DNA of 64,000 nucleotides from Tateyamaria sp. ANG-S1. GTDB taxonomy: Bacteria; Pseudomonadota; Alphaproteobacteria; Rhodobacterales; Rhodobacteraceae. The notes below the pieces were generated by a model. That model ran no database searches, was not told the origin of the DNA, and was given only the letters and a program-made list of their open reading frames with translations. The DNA is taken from positions 248,001 through 312,000 of the forward strand of contig NZ_JWLL01000005.1 of the NCBI RefSeq assembly GCF_000814025.1, given 5' to 3'. The translations under genes were made by a program, and so were the position numbers. Position 1 is the first letter of the stretch. Each line of letters opens with the position of its first letter. This document shows positions 25,802-34,605 of the stretch, in pieces.

Positions 25802-26482
25802 ATAGGCCCGCAAGGCGGGCGGCGGATCAGCGAGGACTGCGCCCACAGGCGCAGGAGGAGCGACCGCCCCCGCCTCAACAAAGATCAGATCATCCGCCCG
25901 CTCCGCATCCTCCGGCGCGTGGGTGATCATCAGCACCGTGGCGCCTGCGTCCCGCGCCACCTGCGACGTCAAATCCAACATCTCAACCCGCAACGCAGGC
26001 CCAAGCGCGGCAAAGGGTTCATCCAACAAAAGCAAAGGCTTGGCCTGCACCAAAACCCGCGCCAACGCCGCCCGGCTCTGCTGTCCACCCGACACATCGC
26101 CCGGCTTGCGATCCGCAAACTCCGCTAAGCCTACCCGGCCCAACGCATCCCGCACCTGCGCCGTCTCAGCCTCATTCAACCGCAGCGCGGGCCGTATCCC
26201 CAACCCCACATTCTGCGCCAGCGTCAAATGCGGAAACAGGTTCCCATCCTGAAACAGCATCGCAATCCCGCGCTTGTCAGGCCGCGCATCCGTCACATCC
26301 CGACCGTCCACCTCAATCCGTCCGGAAGCAATGTCGATATACCCACCCAACGCATTCAAAAGCGTGGACTTTCCCGCCCCCGAAGGCCCGATCACGGCAA
26401 GCCGCCGTCCCCGCTCAACGGCAAAATCAGCGCTAAGAGCAAAGTCCCCCTGCGCAATCTTCAACCCCTCAACTCGCAGCAT
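25790..26482 (-). CDS. thiQ: Thiamine ABC transporter ATP-binding protein
   Basis: A 230-residue ABC ATPase with Walker A GPSGAGKST, Q-loop FQDGNLFPHLT, signature VSGGQQSRAALAR and Walker B LLLLDEPFA. It powers thiamine (or thiamine phosphate) uptake with ThiB and ThiP. I chose the ATG of MLRVEGLKIAQG; it overlaps the thiP stop by 14 bases. The assignment as ThiQ rests on the operon and the TPP riboswitch upstream of thiB. Confidence 0.92.
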   Translation of the reverse strand: MLRVEGLKIAQGDFALSADFAVERGRRLAVIGPSGAGKSTLLNALGGYIDIASGRIEVDGRDVTDARPDKRGIAMLFQDGNLFPHLTLAQNVGLGIRPALRLNEAETAQVRDALGRVGLAEFADRKPGDVSGGQQSRAALARVLVQAKPLLLLDEPFAALGPALRVEMLDLTSQVARDAGATVLMITHAPEDAERADDLIFVEAGAVAPPAPVGAVLADPPPALRAYLGR

Positions 26483-28016
26483 ACCGCCGCCCCCACGCAT
26501 CACAAATCCAGAACATCCCAAAGGCCAGCGCCACCAGCACCAACGCCGCCCCCGCCGCCGCCTCAGTCCGGTAGGCCCCCATCAGCCGGTACATCTGCAA
26601 CGGCAGCGTCGCTACATCAGGGTCCGCAAACAGCGCCACAACGCCCAGATCCCCGACACTCAACGCCGCCGTCAGCCCGGCTGCAAACCCAATCTGAGGA
26701 CGCAACCTCGGCACCAGCACAAACCGCCACAGTGCTAGACTGCGCAGCCCCAACCCCATGCTCAACCGCCCGTAATCATTGAAAACCTGCCGCATCGGCG
26801 GCAGCAGGATACGCACCGCAAATGGCAGTGCCATCATCGCGTTGATCAGGGCGGTGACAGGCAGGGCAAAGGCCGTAGGTGACGCATATGGGAAGATCAA
26901 AATGAACCACCCCGTCCCGATCATCAGCGGCGACGCAACCAGCCCCAGCAGGGTCAACGCCTCCGCCCCGCCCCACTTGGCCTGCGCCAGCCACGCAGCC
27001 ATGGGCAGTGCCAGAACCAGCAGAACAACAGTGCTGACACACGCCACCCAAATGGTCGTCCAAGTGGCGGTCAGCACCGAAAAAGGCATGTAAAACAGGC
27101 CAACCAGCCCCGACAGCGCAATGGACAACAGCGGCAGCAACAAGAACCCGGCAACCAGCGTGATCCAGAACGCATCGCCCCAAGGGCTCGGCGCATCCCA
27201 GCGACGCACCGCCCGGTCACGCCCGGTTTGCACAGCAATGGGCGGCAAAATCCAAAGCGCCAGCACCGCCGCGGCCCCGGCCACAGCCAGTTGCAGCAAG
27301 CTCAACACCGCCGCGCGCCCAAGGTCGAAATCAAAGCGGAACGCCTGATAGATCGCCAACTCAATCGTGGTCGCGCGCGGCCCGCCTCCAAGGGTCAGAG
27401 CCACCGCAAAACTCGTCAGACAGATGACAAAGATCAGCGCAAAGGCCCCCGGCACCACCTGCCGCAAGATCGGCCATTCGATGACGCGAAACACCATGCG
27501 CGGGGTCAGACCCAACTGCCCCACCATGCGAAACTGCTCTGCCGGAACCGACTGCCACCCTTGCAGGATCAACCGCGTCGCCAATGGCATGTTGAAAAAA
27601 ACATGGGCCAAAACAACGCCATGCGCGCCATAGATCGAAACCTCCGGTAACCCGACCACGCCCAGCGCCGTATTCAACCACCCGTTCCGCCCAAAGATCG
27701 CGAGCAGTCCCAGCACGGCCACGATCACAGGCAATATAAACGGCGCACCCAACAGCGTGACGAGCAACGTATGTCCCGGCACCCGCCGCCGGGCGAGTGC
27801 GCGCGCCACGGGCACCGCCAAAACCACCGAAATCAAAGCAGAGAAAAACGCCTGCCAAACGGTAAACCGCACCGCCTGCCATTCGGCGGCGCGCAGGCCA
27901 GTGGTCGTCTCAATCCTCTGACTGATCCCGACAAAGGCGGCAATCACCACCGCGACGACGAAACCCGCCGCGATGATGCCAACCCAAGGGCTTACTGGCT
28001 GAGCGCGGCGCGCCAT
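26469..28016 (-). CDS. thiP: Thiamine ABC transporter permease
   Basis: A 515-residue inner-membrane protein with two fused permease halves, about twelve helices, and the EAA-type loops EQFRMVGQLGLTPRM and FNDYGRLSMGLGLRSLALW. This fused architecture is that of ThiP. It forms the channel for thiamine delivered by ThiB. The start overlaps thiB by 25 bases, consistent with translational coupling in thiBPQ. Confidence 0.92.
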   Translation of the reverse strand: MARRAQPVSPWVGIIAAGFVVAVVIAAFVGISQRIETTTGLRAAEWQAVRFTVWQAFFSALISVVLAVPVARALARRRVPGHTLLVTLLGAPFILPVIVAVLGLLAIFGRNGWLNTALGVVGLPEVSIYGAHGVVLAHVFFNMPLATRLILQGWQSVPAEQFRMVGQLGLTPRMVFRVIEWPILRQVVPGAFALIFVICLTSFAVALTLGGGPRATTIELAIYQAFRFDFDLGRAAVLSLLQLAVAGAAAVLALWILPPIAVQTGRDRAVRRWDAPSPWGDAFWITLVAGFLLLPLLSIALSGLVGLFYMPFSVLTATWTTIWVACVSTVVLLVLALPMAAWLAQAKWGGAEALTLLGLVASPLMIGTGWFILIFPYASPTAFALPVTALINAMMALPFAVRILLPPMRQVFNDYGRLSMGLGLRSLALWRFVLVPRLRPQIGFAAGLTAALSVGDLGVVALFADPDVATLPLQMYRLMGAYRTEAAAGAALVLVALAFGMFWICDAWGRRYAAS

Positions 28017-28972
28017 GTCTCGATCGCGTCCGCTTGCAGCTCTGCCGCTTCAGTCTCGGAATAGAACAACACCTTCTCGGGCAGCGGCAGCTCCGACCAC
28101 CCCTCGGGCCAGTCCGCCTGCGGCAACGCCGAGGGCAACGACCAGTTAGCAGTTGGAATAATCGTCTGGAACTCGCGCGACATCACAAACTCCAGAAACT
28201 GATCCGCCAGCTCGGGCTGGTCCGTCCCCGCGATCTTGCCCACGGTTTCGACCATGAAATAGTGACCCTCGGGGAAGATCGCCGCCTTCTTGGTAAAGTC
28301 CTCTTCCGCGAACATGTGGTACGCGGGCGACGTCGTATAGCTCAGCACCATGTCCGCCTCACCATCGGTGAAAAGACCGTACGAGGCCGACCAATCCTTG
28401 GTCACGGTCAGGATGTTGTCAGACAGCGCCTCCCAAACTTCAGCCGACCGGTCGCCGTAAACAGCCTGCACCCACAGCACCAATGCCAGACCGGAAATGG
28501 ACGTGCGCGGGTCCTGAATGACGATCTTCACGTCATCGGGCAGCGCCAGCAATTCCTCAAAGCTCGCGGGCGGCGCGTCCATGGTCGTCTCGTTGTAAAT
28601 GAACGCTGTGTGCCCGTAGTTGAAGGGCAGGAACGTGTCGTCCGTCCACTCAATGGGCAGCGTCAGTGCGCTATTGTCCTGCCCATGGGGCGCGAACAGG
28701 TCCGTCGCCCGCGCCTTGGCCGTCACGTCCGATGTCAGACCAATCACCACATCCGCCTTGGTCCGCTCGCCTTCCAGCAGCAGGCGCGGCACAAGATCGC
28801 CCGTGGACCATTCCAGATCGCATTCACAGATCTTTTCAAACTCCGCCTCAAGCGTCGGGCCAGGACCCCACTCGGACGTAAAGTAGTCCCCGGCGTAAAC
28901 CGTTAAAACGGTTGTGTCAGCCAGCGCGGTCGTGGCGCCCAGCGCGGCGGCCAGTGTCAAAGCGTATTTCAT
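27992..28972 (-). CDS. thiB: Thiamine-binding periplasmic protein
   Basis: The protein (326 aa) has a signal peptide (MKYALTLAAALGATTALA) and the ThiB pattern TVLTVYAGDYFTSEWGPG, IGLTSD and the IQDPRTS-x-SGL segment. It captures thiamine in the periplasm for ThiPQ. I chose the ATG at 28972, which has GGAGG about 8 bases upstream. A TPP riboswitch lies just upstream in the leader. Confidence 0.93.
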   Translation of the reverse strand: MKYALTLAAALGATTALADTTVLTVYAGDYFTSEWGPGPTLEAEFEKICECDLEWSTGDLVPRLLLEGERTKADVVIGLTSDVTAKARATDLFAPHGQDNSALTLPIEWTDDTFLPFNYGHTAFIYNETTMDAPPASFEELLALPDDVKIVIQDPRTSISGLALVLWVQAVYGDRSAEVWEALSDNILTVTKDWSASYGLFTDGEADMVLSYTTSPAYHMFAEEDFTKKAAIFPEGHYFMVETVGKIAGTDQPELADQFLEFVMSREFQTIIPTANWSLPSALPQADWPEGWSELPLPEKVLFYSETEAAELQADAIETWRAALSQ

Positions 28973-29020
28973 CGCATCCTCCAATCAGAGAGGCGGCGGG
29001 AGTGCGGTCTTGGGATGAAC

Positions 29021-29110
29021 CAAACCTTCCCTCCGCCGGTGTTAACCGGTTCAGGTTCTACGGGTTCGCGATATGCATCTCAGCCTGTGTCCAGGCACCC
29101 CGAGGTGACA
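29021..29110 (-). promoter_or_regulatory. TPP riboswitch (THI element)
   Basis: On the minus strand: CTCGGGGTGCC, the GGCTGAGATGC box, then GAACCCGTAGAACCTGAACC and GGTTAACACCGGCGGAGGGA. These are the conserved TPP-binding segments. It should reduce expression of thiBPQ when TPP is abundant. Confidence 0.95.
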
Positions 29111-29168
29111 GCAGGTATAAGAGGGCGCCTGCCGGGTAGCAAGCGCCCTTGCGTTTCAATCACGCTCT

Positions 29169-29410
29169 CTAAAAGTAGTGGTCCCGCCAACTGCCGTCAT
29201 AGCGCCCACTGCGCAGACAGCACCGTTTGAACCGCTTGCCCGATCCGCACGGGCAGGGATCATTGCGACCAAGTTTTTCACGAAGTTCCACGTCGCCCAT
29301 GCACCGTACGGTCACCCGTCTTAACCCGGGTCTCGGACGGGAAGGAACGTCTGCGTTTAGCGATCACCTCGAAAGGAGGGGCGGTCCTGGGGGTCAATGC
29401 GTTTTGCCAT
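29169..29410 (-). pseudogene. SEC-C motif protein, broken by two single-base insertions
   Basis: From ATG at 29410 the minus strand reads MAKRIDPQDRP, then [20 protein letters not shown] in a second frame, then GDVELREKL and the zinc-binding SEC-C core [18 protein letters not shown] in a third frame, ending at 29169. Skipping one T after the ccc codon of the first block and one G after the VH of the second restores a continuous 79-residue protein (242 bases = 80 codons + 2). The SEC-C end can also be read alone from ATG 29300 (43 aa). The family often binds ribosomal or Sec components; this copy is probably inactive unless those are sequencing errors. Confidence 0.65.
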
Positions 29411-29541
29411 GTCAGCCTCCATCGGTTTTGCGTGGACCGTTCTGTTAGAATGGTGTGGCGTTTAAAACAACAGGTTTTCAATGGACTTGGCATCGCATTC
29501 AACGCGGCGTATGTCCTCGTGAACCTTGTCGGAGCGCGTTC

Positions 29542-30642
29542 ATGTCGATCAACATTTTTGGCCATCTTTTCCGTGTGACCACATGGGGCGAAAGCCACGG
29601 GCCCGCGCTTGGAGCCACGGTTGACGGCTGCCCTCCGGGGATCGAAGTGGACGAGGCGATGCTGCAGCACTGGCTCGACAAACGCAAACCGGGTCAGAAC
29701 AAGTACACGACGCAGCGGCGCGAACCCGACGCGGTCAAGATCCTGTCTGGTGTGTTCGAGGGGCAAACGACCGGCACCCCTGTCCAACTGATGATCGAGA
29801 ACACCGACCAGCGGTCCAAGGATTATGGCGACATTGCCGAGAAGTTCCGCCCGGGCCACGCCGACATCACCTATTGGCAGAAATACGGCATCCGCGACTA
29901 TCGCGGCGGTGGCCGGTCCTCGGCCCGTGAGACGGCAGCGCGTGTCGCGGCGGGTGGCCTTGCACGCGCAGCGCTGGACAAGCTGGTGCCGGGGATCGAG
30001 ATCAAGGGTTACATGACCCGCATGGGCGCGCACGAAATTGACCGCGACCGCTTCGACTGGGACCAGATCGACCAGAACCCGTTCTGGGTGCCCGATGCGC
30101 AGGCGGCAGCTACATGGGCCGACTATCTCGACGGGCTGCGCAAATCCGGCTCGTCCGTTGGCGCTGTGATCGAGGTTGTGGCACGCAACGTACCACCGGG
30201 CCTCGGCGCGCCGGTTTATGGCAAGTTAGACACTGATCTGGCTGCCGGCATGATGTCCATCAACGCGGTCAAGGGCGTCGAGATTGGCGAAGGCATGTCC
30301 GCCGCGATGCTGACTGGTGAACTCAACGCGGACCAGATCACGATGGGCCCAAACGGGCCAGAGTATTCCTCGAACCACGCGGGCGGCATCCTCGGCGGCA
30401 TCTCGACAGGACAGGACATCGTCGTGCGCTTCGCCGTGAAACCAACGTCCTCCATCCTGCAAACCCGCAAGACGATCACCAAGTCGGGCGAAGAGACCGA
30501 GATCATCACCAAGGGCCGCCACGACCCCTGCGTCGGCATCCGCGCCGTACCCGTGGGCGAAGCCATGATGGCCTGCGTGATCCTCGATCACCTGCTGCTC
30601 GACCGCGGCCAGACCGGCGGCGTCCGTGGCAAGATCGGCTAG
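29542..30642 (+). CDS. aroC: Chorismate synthase
   Basis: It makes chorismate from 5-enolpyruvylshikimate-3-phosphate with reduced FMN, the last shikimate step. The protein is 366 aa with [47 protein letters not shown] and the C-terminal [13 protein letters not shown], all diagnostic. I chose the ATG giving MSINIFGH; a longer reading from 29455 adds unrelated residues. The stop overlaps the end of the convergent TetR gene by 4 bases. Confidence 0.97.
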   Translation: MSINIFGHLFRVTTWGESHGPALGATVDGCPPGIEVDEAMLQHWLDKRKPGQNKYTTQRREPDAVKILSGVFEGQTTGTPVQLMIENTDQRSKDYGDIAEKFRPGHADITYWQKYGIRDYRGGGRSSARETAARVAAGGLARAALDKLVPGIEIKGYMTRMGAHEIDRDRFDWDQIDQNPFWVPDAQAAATWADYLDGLRKSGSSVGAVIEVVARNVPPGLGAPVYGKLDTDLAAGMMSINAVKGVEIGEGMSAAMLTGELNADQITMGPNGPEYSSNHAGGILGGISTGQDIVVRFAVKPTSSILQTRKTITKSGEETEIITKGRHDPCVGIRAVPVGEAMMACVILDHLLLDRGQTGGVRGKIG

Positions 30643-31220
30643 GCCAGCATCACGCCCACAGAGCGCACGATGTTGTGCAAAGTCTCGTGGTCGATCCGCG
30701 CCCGCGCCATGGTGCGCAACCCAACGTACTGGGCGATGATCATATCAGCGAGGGCACCGCGCTCCGCCGGGTTCAGCGTGGCGTGCTTGGGCGATGCGCC
30801 CAGCGCGACGTAGATCCCGTCACGCAGCGCGCCCAACCCCTCGGATACAGCCTTGGCAATTTCATCATCATATGAACTCGGGCCAGCCGCTGCAGTACAT
30901 AGCAGGCAGCCACGGTCGTCGCCGTTGACCACATTCTGATACGAGCCTTGGAACATCGCCATGATGCGTTCAGCGCCGTTGGGAACAGAGGGATCGCTCA
31001 ACATCGCCACACCGGCCTGCACAGCTTGTTTTTCGTAACGCTGCAAGACCTGCATAAAAAGCGTCTTCTTGTCGGTGAACGCCTTGTAAAGACTGCCGCG
31101 TGTCAGACCCATACCATCCAGCAGGTCGGGCAGCGACGCCCCCTCGTACCCGTGTTGCCAAAAGACGTGCATCGCCTTTTCAAGCGCGTCGTCGGTGTCG
31201 AATGATCGTGGTCTGGCCAT
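30639..31220 (-). CDS. TetR family transcriptional regulator (193 aa)
   Basis: The N-terminal DNA-binding domain ([45 protein letters not shown] in outline, with G-Y-E-G-A-S and the [10 protein letters not shown] recognition helix) places it in TetR. The effector domain contains [11 protein letters not shown], a motif of the group with a COG1309-like C-terminus that senses electrophiles or oxidants. It is divergent from the DM13 protein gene, and the gap holds two inverted-repeat candidates. Likely a local repressor of itself and 31358-31750. Confidence 0.88.
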   Translation of the reverse strand: MARPRSFDTDDALEKAMHVFWQHGYEGASLPDLLDGMGLTRGSLYKAFTDKKTLFMQVLQRYEKQAVQAGVAMLSDPSVPNGAERIMAMFQGSYQNVVNGDDRGCLLCTAAAGPSSYDDEIAKAVSEGLGALRDGIYVALGASPKHATLNPAERGALADMIIAQYVGLRTMARARIDHETLHNIVRSVGVMLA

Positions 31221-31250
31221 GTGATGTCCTCAGCTCTGACCCTCAATATA

Positions 31251-31335
31251 GAGTTTGGAACCAGATAGTCCAGAACTCACGGTTTCGTGTTTTGTACCGA
31301 TTGGTTCCCTTTGCTATCTCCAAATTAGGAACCAA
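31251..31335. promoter_or_regulatory. Candidate TetR operators in the divergent promoter
   Basis: Two dyads occur: GAGTT-TGGAACCA...AGTCCA-GAACTC (31251-31278) and TTGGTTCC (31301-31308) paired with GGAACCAA (31328-31335). The repeated GGAACCA core, three copies counting both strands, fits multiple sites for the adjacent TetR protein. Confidence 0.5.
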
Positions 31336-31357
31336 CCAGTCTACAACGGAGACCCCA

Positions 31358-31750
31358 ATGCTCAACCTCATCAAATCCATCGCCCTGACCGTCGCCATAG
31401 TCATCGGCTTCGCGACCGGCCCGGTATCGGCAGGCACCGTTGCAAGCGGCACCTTCACAGGCGCATCCGACCACATCACCACAGGCGCGGTCGACGTGAT
31501 CAAGAACGCCGACGGCAGCCACACCATTGTACTCGGCGACGATTTCAGCCTCGACGGCGCGCCTGACCCACGTGTGGGACTTGGCACAAACGGTCAATAT
31601 GACAGCAAGACCGACTCGGGTCTGCTTGGCAGCCTGACAGGCGCGCAATCCTTTATCATCCCTGCTGGCGTAGACGTGTCGGCGTTCAACGAAGTCTACA
31701 TCTGGTGCAAAAAGTTCAGTGTTCCGCTCGGGATCGCCAAACTGAAGTAA
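31358..31750 (+). CDS. Secreted DM13-domain protein (130 aa)
   Basis: A signal peptide (SIALTVAIVIGFATGPVSA) precedes a DM13 domain. The pattern SGTFTGASDHITTGAVDVI, then TIVLGDDFSLDGAPDPRVGLG, FIIPAGVDVSAFNEVYIWCKKFSVPLGIA, is characteristic, including the conserved Cys in the I-W-C-x-x-F motif. DM13 domains are thought to be redox-active and electron-transferring (DOMON-related); the precise role is unknown. Its ATG has GGAG about 7 bases upstream. Divergent from the TetR regulator. Confidence 0.8.
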   Translation: MLNLIKSIALTVAIVIGFATGPVSAGTVASGTFTGASDHITTGAVDVIKNADGSHTIVLGDDFSLDGAPDPRVGLGTNGQYDSKTDSGLLGSLTGAQSFIIPAGVDVSAFNEVYIWCKKFSVPLGIAKLK

Positions 31751-31793
31751 TCGGCTTGCCATTCCACCCCCGACCCGACAAGCATTGGGGGAA

Positions 31794-32735
31794 ATGAAAG
31801 CCCCCACAACCCAGAACAAACCCGGCACCGCCATCGGCCTCAAGCTCGTGGCGGTGTTCCTGTTCATGGTCATGGCCGCCATGATCAAGGTTGCAACGCA
31901 AAACGTGCCGTCGGGCCAGGCGGTGTTCTTCCGGTCCTTCTTTGCCATGCCGATCATCATCGCCTGGATCTGGCGCGCGGGCGAGATGCGCGAGGCACTT
32001 ACACCCAACAACCTGACAGGGCACATCTGGCGCGGACTGTTCGGCACATCCGCCATGGCGCTGACCTTCGCGGGGCTGGCCCTGCTGCCCCTGCCCGAAG
32101 TCACCGCCATCGGCTACGCCACTCCGATGTTCACCGTCATCCTCGCTGCCGTCATGCTGGGCGAAAAGGTGCGGCTGTTCCGGATCAGCGCCGTCGCTCT
32201 TGGGCTGGTCGGCGTGATGATCGTCATGTGGCCACGCCTGTCTGTGGACATGGCAACCGTGGGCACGGCAGGGACCATCGGCGCATTGATGGTGCTGGGG
32301 GCGTCGATACTGCGGGCGCTGGTGCAAATCCACATCCGCACGCTGGTCAAAACCGAACACACCGCCGCCATTGTGTTCTACTTCTCACTCACAGCCACGG
32401 TGCTCAGCCTGCTCAGCCTGCCCTTTGGCTGGATCATGCCCACGACGACAGATGCGATGCTCCTGATCGGCGCAGGCCTGATCGGCGGCGTCGCCCAAAT
32501 TCTGGTAACGGCCAGCTACCGCTTCGGCGCAGCCTCTATGCTGGCCCCGTTCGACTACACATCCCTGATCTTCGCCGCGCTGATCGGCTACCTGATCTTC
32601 GCCGAACTGCCCACGTTAGAAACGGTTATCGGCGCTTCCTTGGTTGTGCTGGGCGGCGTGATCATCATCTGGCGCGAACGGCAATTGGGCGGCGGACGCA
32701 AACGGGCACGGGCGGTGACAGATCCGAAGGGTTAA
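31794..32735 (+). CDS. DMT superfamily (EamA) transporter (313 aa)
   Basis: Ten predicted membrane helices with two EamA repeats; the N-terminal half has KVATQNVPSGQAVFFRSFFAMP, GHIWRGLFGTSAMALTFAGLALLPLPEVTAIGYATPMFTVILAA and the second half a similar block. Such carriers export metabolites or amino acids. The start ATG follows GGGGGAA; an upstream in-frame TTG is unlikely. Its stop overlaps the end of the convergent SnoaL-like gene by 4 bases. Confidence 0.88.
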   Translation: MKAPTTQNKPGTAIGLKLVAVFLFMVMAAMIKVATQNVPSGQAVFFRSFFAMPIIIAWIWRAGEMREALTPNNLTGHIWRGLFGTSAMALTFAGLALLPLPEVTAIGYATPMFTVILAAVMLGEKVRLFRISAVALGLVGVMIVMWPRLSVDMATVGTAGTIGALMVLGASILRALVQIHIRTLVKTEHTAAIVFYFSLTATVLSLLSLPFGWIMPTTTDAMLLIGAGLIGGVAQILVTASYRFGAASMLAPFDYTSLIFAALIGYLIFAELPTLETVIGASLVVLGGVIIIWRERQLGGGRKRARAVTDPKG

Positions 32736-33073
32736 GGCTTGTGACAGGCCGACGCTTCCACCACCAAACCATCCGGTCCGAAGCGTAAGGTTTCTGCTGC
32801 CAATACATCTCGCTGATTGCGATACGTGATCACCATCATGCCGTGCCCATGCAGCACGTCCACCACGATGAAAGATAAGTCCGGCTGCGCCTCCAAAGCG
32901 CGCGTCCAGTAGTCACGCACCGCTGCCTTGCCGCGCAACTCACCATGCCCGACAAGGCGCATGGCCTTTTGCGAGCGAAACACCACATCCTCGGCATAGT
33001 GCGCGAGGATGCGGTCCAGATCGTGGGAATTCCACGCCGCCTCCCACGCGATGGCGAAGGCGTCGTAATCCAT
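32732..33073 (-). CDS. SnoaL-like / NTF2-fold protein (113 aa)
   Basis: The sequence AIAWEAAWNSHDLDRILAHYAEDVVFRSQ and the following strands (DYWTRALEAQPDLSFIVVDVL, MMVITYRNQRD) match the NTF2-like polyketide-cyclase fold. The start ATG overlaps the ilvE stop by bases, so it is expressed with ilvE by coupling. Members are enzymes or binders of small ligands; a substrate cannot be named. Confidence 0.75.
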   Translation of the reverse strand: MDYDAFAIAWEAAWNSHDLDRILAHYAEDVVFRSQKAMRLVGHGELRGKAAVRDYWTRALEAQPDLSFIVVDVLHGHGMMVITYRNQRDVLAAETLRFGPDGLVVEASACHKP

Positions 33074-33074
33074 A

Positions 33075-33941
33075 TCAGCTGCGCACCAGCTTCTCGTAAT
33101 CCTCGGCCACGTCGCGGCACAGGGCACCGACCTCGAAGTTATAGTCGCCGATCTGACCCACCGGCGTGACCTCAGCGGCGGTACCAGTCAACCAGCACTG
33201 TTCAAAGCTCTCTAGCTCGTCCGGCATGATCACTCGCTCGTGCACCTTGATCTGCTTGTCCTTCAACCGACCGATGACCGTCTGACGGGTCAGACCATTC
33301 AGGAACACATCGGCCATAGGCGTGTGCACCTCACCATCCTTGACGAAGAAGATGTTGGCGCCCGTGCACTCGGCCACATAGCCGCGATAGTCCATGAACA
33401 GAGCGTCGGAACACCCCTTGGCCTCTGCCGCGTGCTTGGACGTGGTGCAAATCATGTAGAGACCGGCCGCCTTGGCGTGCACAGGGATCGTCTCGGGCGA
33501 CGGGCGCTTCCACTTGGAAATGTCGATCTTCGCGCCCTTGTACTTGGCGTCGCCATAGTAGCTGCCCCATTCCCACGCCGCGATGGCCAGGTGAACCGGG
33601 TTGCGGGCGGAGGAAACACCCATGTCCTCACCCGCACCACGCCACGCCACTGCACGGACATAAGCGTCGGTCAGACCGTTGGCGGTCAGGACCTGCTGCT
33701 TGGCCGCCTCGATCTCGTCCACGGTGTATGGGATCTGGAAATCCAATTCACCAGCCGAGAAATGCAACCGCTCCGAATGCTCACGGCTGAGAAAGATCTT
33801 GCCGTTATACGCCCGCTCGCCTTCGAATACAGAGGACGCATAGTGCATGGCGTGGCTCAGAATGTGGACATTCGCCTGACGCCAGTCGACCATTTGGCCG
33901 TCCATCCAGATTTGTCCGTCGCGATCATCGTAGCCAGCCAT
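33075..33941 (-). CDS. ilvE: Branched-chain amino acid aminotransferase
   Basis: A fold-type IV PLP enzyme (288 aa) with GYDDRDGQIWMDG, HYASSVFEGERAYNGKIF, the AAWEWGSYYG region, MDYRGYVAECTGANIFFVKDG and NGLTRQTVI. The PLP lysine would lie in AAAKGLYMI-like context. It makes leucine, isoleucine and valine. It is divergent from petP. A small NTF2-fold gene follows immediately. Confidence 0.93.
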   Translation of the reverse strand: MAGYDDRDGQIWMDGQMVDWRQANVHILSHAMHYASSVFEGERAYNGKIFLSREHSERLHFSAGELDFQIPYTVDEIEAAKQQVLTANGLTDAYVRAVAWRGAGEDMGVSSARNPVHLAIAAWEWGSYYGDAKYKGAKIDISKWKRPSPETIPVHAKAAGLYMICTTSKHAAEAKGCSDALFMDYRGYVAECTGANIFFVKDGEVHTPMADVFLNGLTRQTVIGRLKDKQIKVHERVIMPDELESFEQCWLTGTAAEVTPVGQIGDYNFEVGALCRDVAEDYEKLVRS

Positions 33942-33964
33942 GGCATCCTCCCGATTTGCATTTA

Positions 33965-34003
33965 TTGCGCAGTTAGGACCGATGCGGTCATAAAGTTGCG
34001 CAA
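33965..34003. promoter_or_regulatory. TTGCGCA repeats in the ilvE-petP promoter gap
   Basis: TTGCGCA at 33965-33971 and the palindrome TTGCGCAA at 33996-34003 lie 24 bases apart between the divergent genes. They are candidate sites for the MarR-family protein encoded immediately to the right. Confidence 0.35.
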
Positions 34004-34092
34004 AACCTGCGATTCGATATCGCTTCGCCCTTGGAATGTCAACAAGGCTGACTTAAACTGCCACAAAAGACGACGCTTGCGCGGGGGCGGTT

Positions 34093-34605
34093 ATGGACGA
34101 CGGACGGGCAACCACGACCAGAGGTGGAGAGAACCTTCTTTTCCTGACAGACGAACAGTTGCGACAGGGGATCGAGGCGATGTTCTTTGCCTATCGCGGC
34201 TTTACCGCTGATCCGGACCGCATCTTGTCGGACATGGCATATGGCCGGGCGCATCACCGCGCCATCCACTTCATCAATCGCGCGCCGGGCACGACGGTCA
34301 ACAACCTCCTGAACATCCTCGGCGTGACCAAACAGTCGCTCAACCGCGTCTTGCGCACACTGATCGAGGACGGGCTGGTCGAAAGCCGCGTCGGCACGTC
34401 GGACAAACGGGAACGTCACCTGTTTCTGACCGAAGACGGCCACGCATTGGAAAGCCGACTGTCCGACGCCCAGCGCGCACGGATGCGTACGGCATTCCGT
34501 GATGCGGGCCCCGAAGCAGTGGCGGGCTTCCGCACCGTGCTTGAGGCAATGATGGACACAGAAATGCATCGCACCTATCAAAGACTGAAGGAGAGCGGTG
34601 CATGA
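34093..34605 (+). CDS. petP: MarR family regulator, PetP-like (170 aa)
   Basis: A winged-helix protein with MAYGRAHHRAIHFINRAPGTTV, ILGVTKQSLNRVLRTLIEDGLV and DKRERHLFLTEDG, the MarR pattern. It overlaps the response-regulator gene by 4 bases. In Rhodobacter capsulatus petP and petR are a MarR-like/response-regulator pair needed for bc1 gene function and located next to petABC. The same pairing is seen here, but about 11 kb away from petABC. The symbol rests on this pairing, not on an alignment. Confidence 0.7.
   Translation: MDDGRATTTRGGENLLFLTDEQLRQGIEAMFFAYRGFTADPDRILSDMAYGRAHHRAIHFINRAPGTTVNNLLNILGVTKQSLNRVLRTLIEDGLVESRVGTSDKRERHLFLTEDGHALESRLSDAQRARMRTAFRDAGPEAVAGFRTVLEAMMDTEMHRTYQRLKESGA

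Noticed and set aside
29278-30033. Minus-strand 251-codon frame overlapping aroC
   Set aside because: Its left end contains part of the broken SEC-C gene, but the rest is the shadow of aroC.
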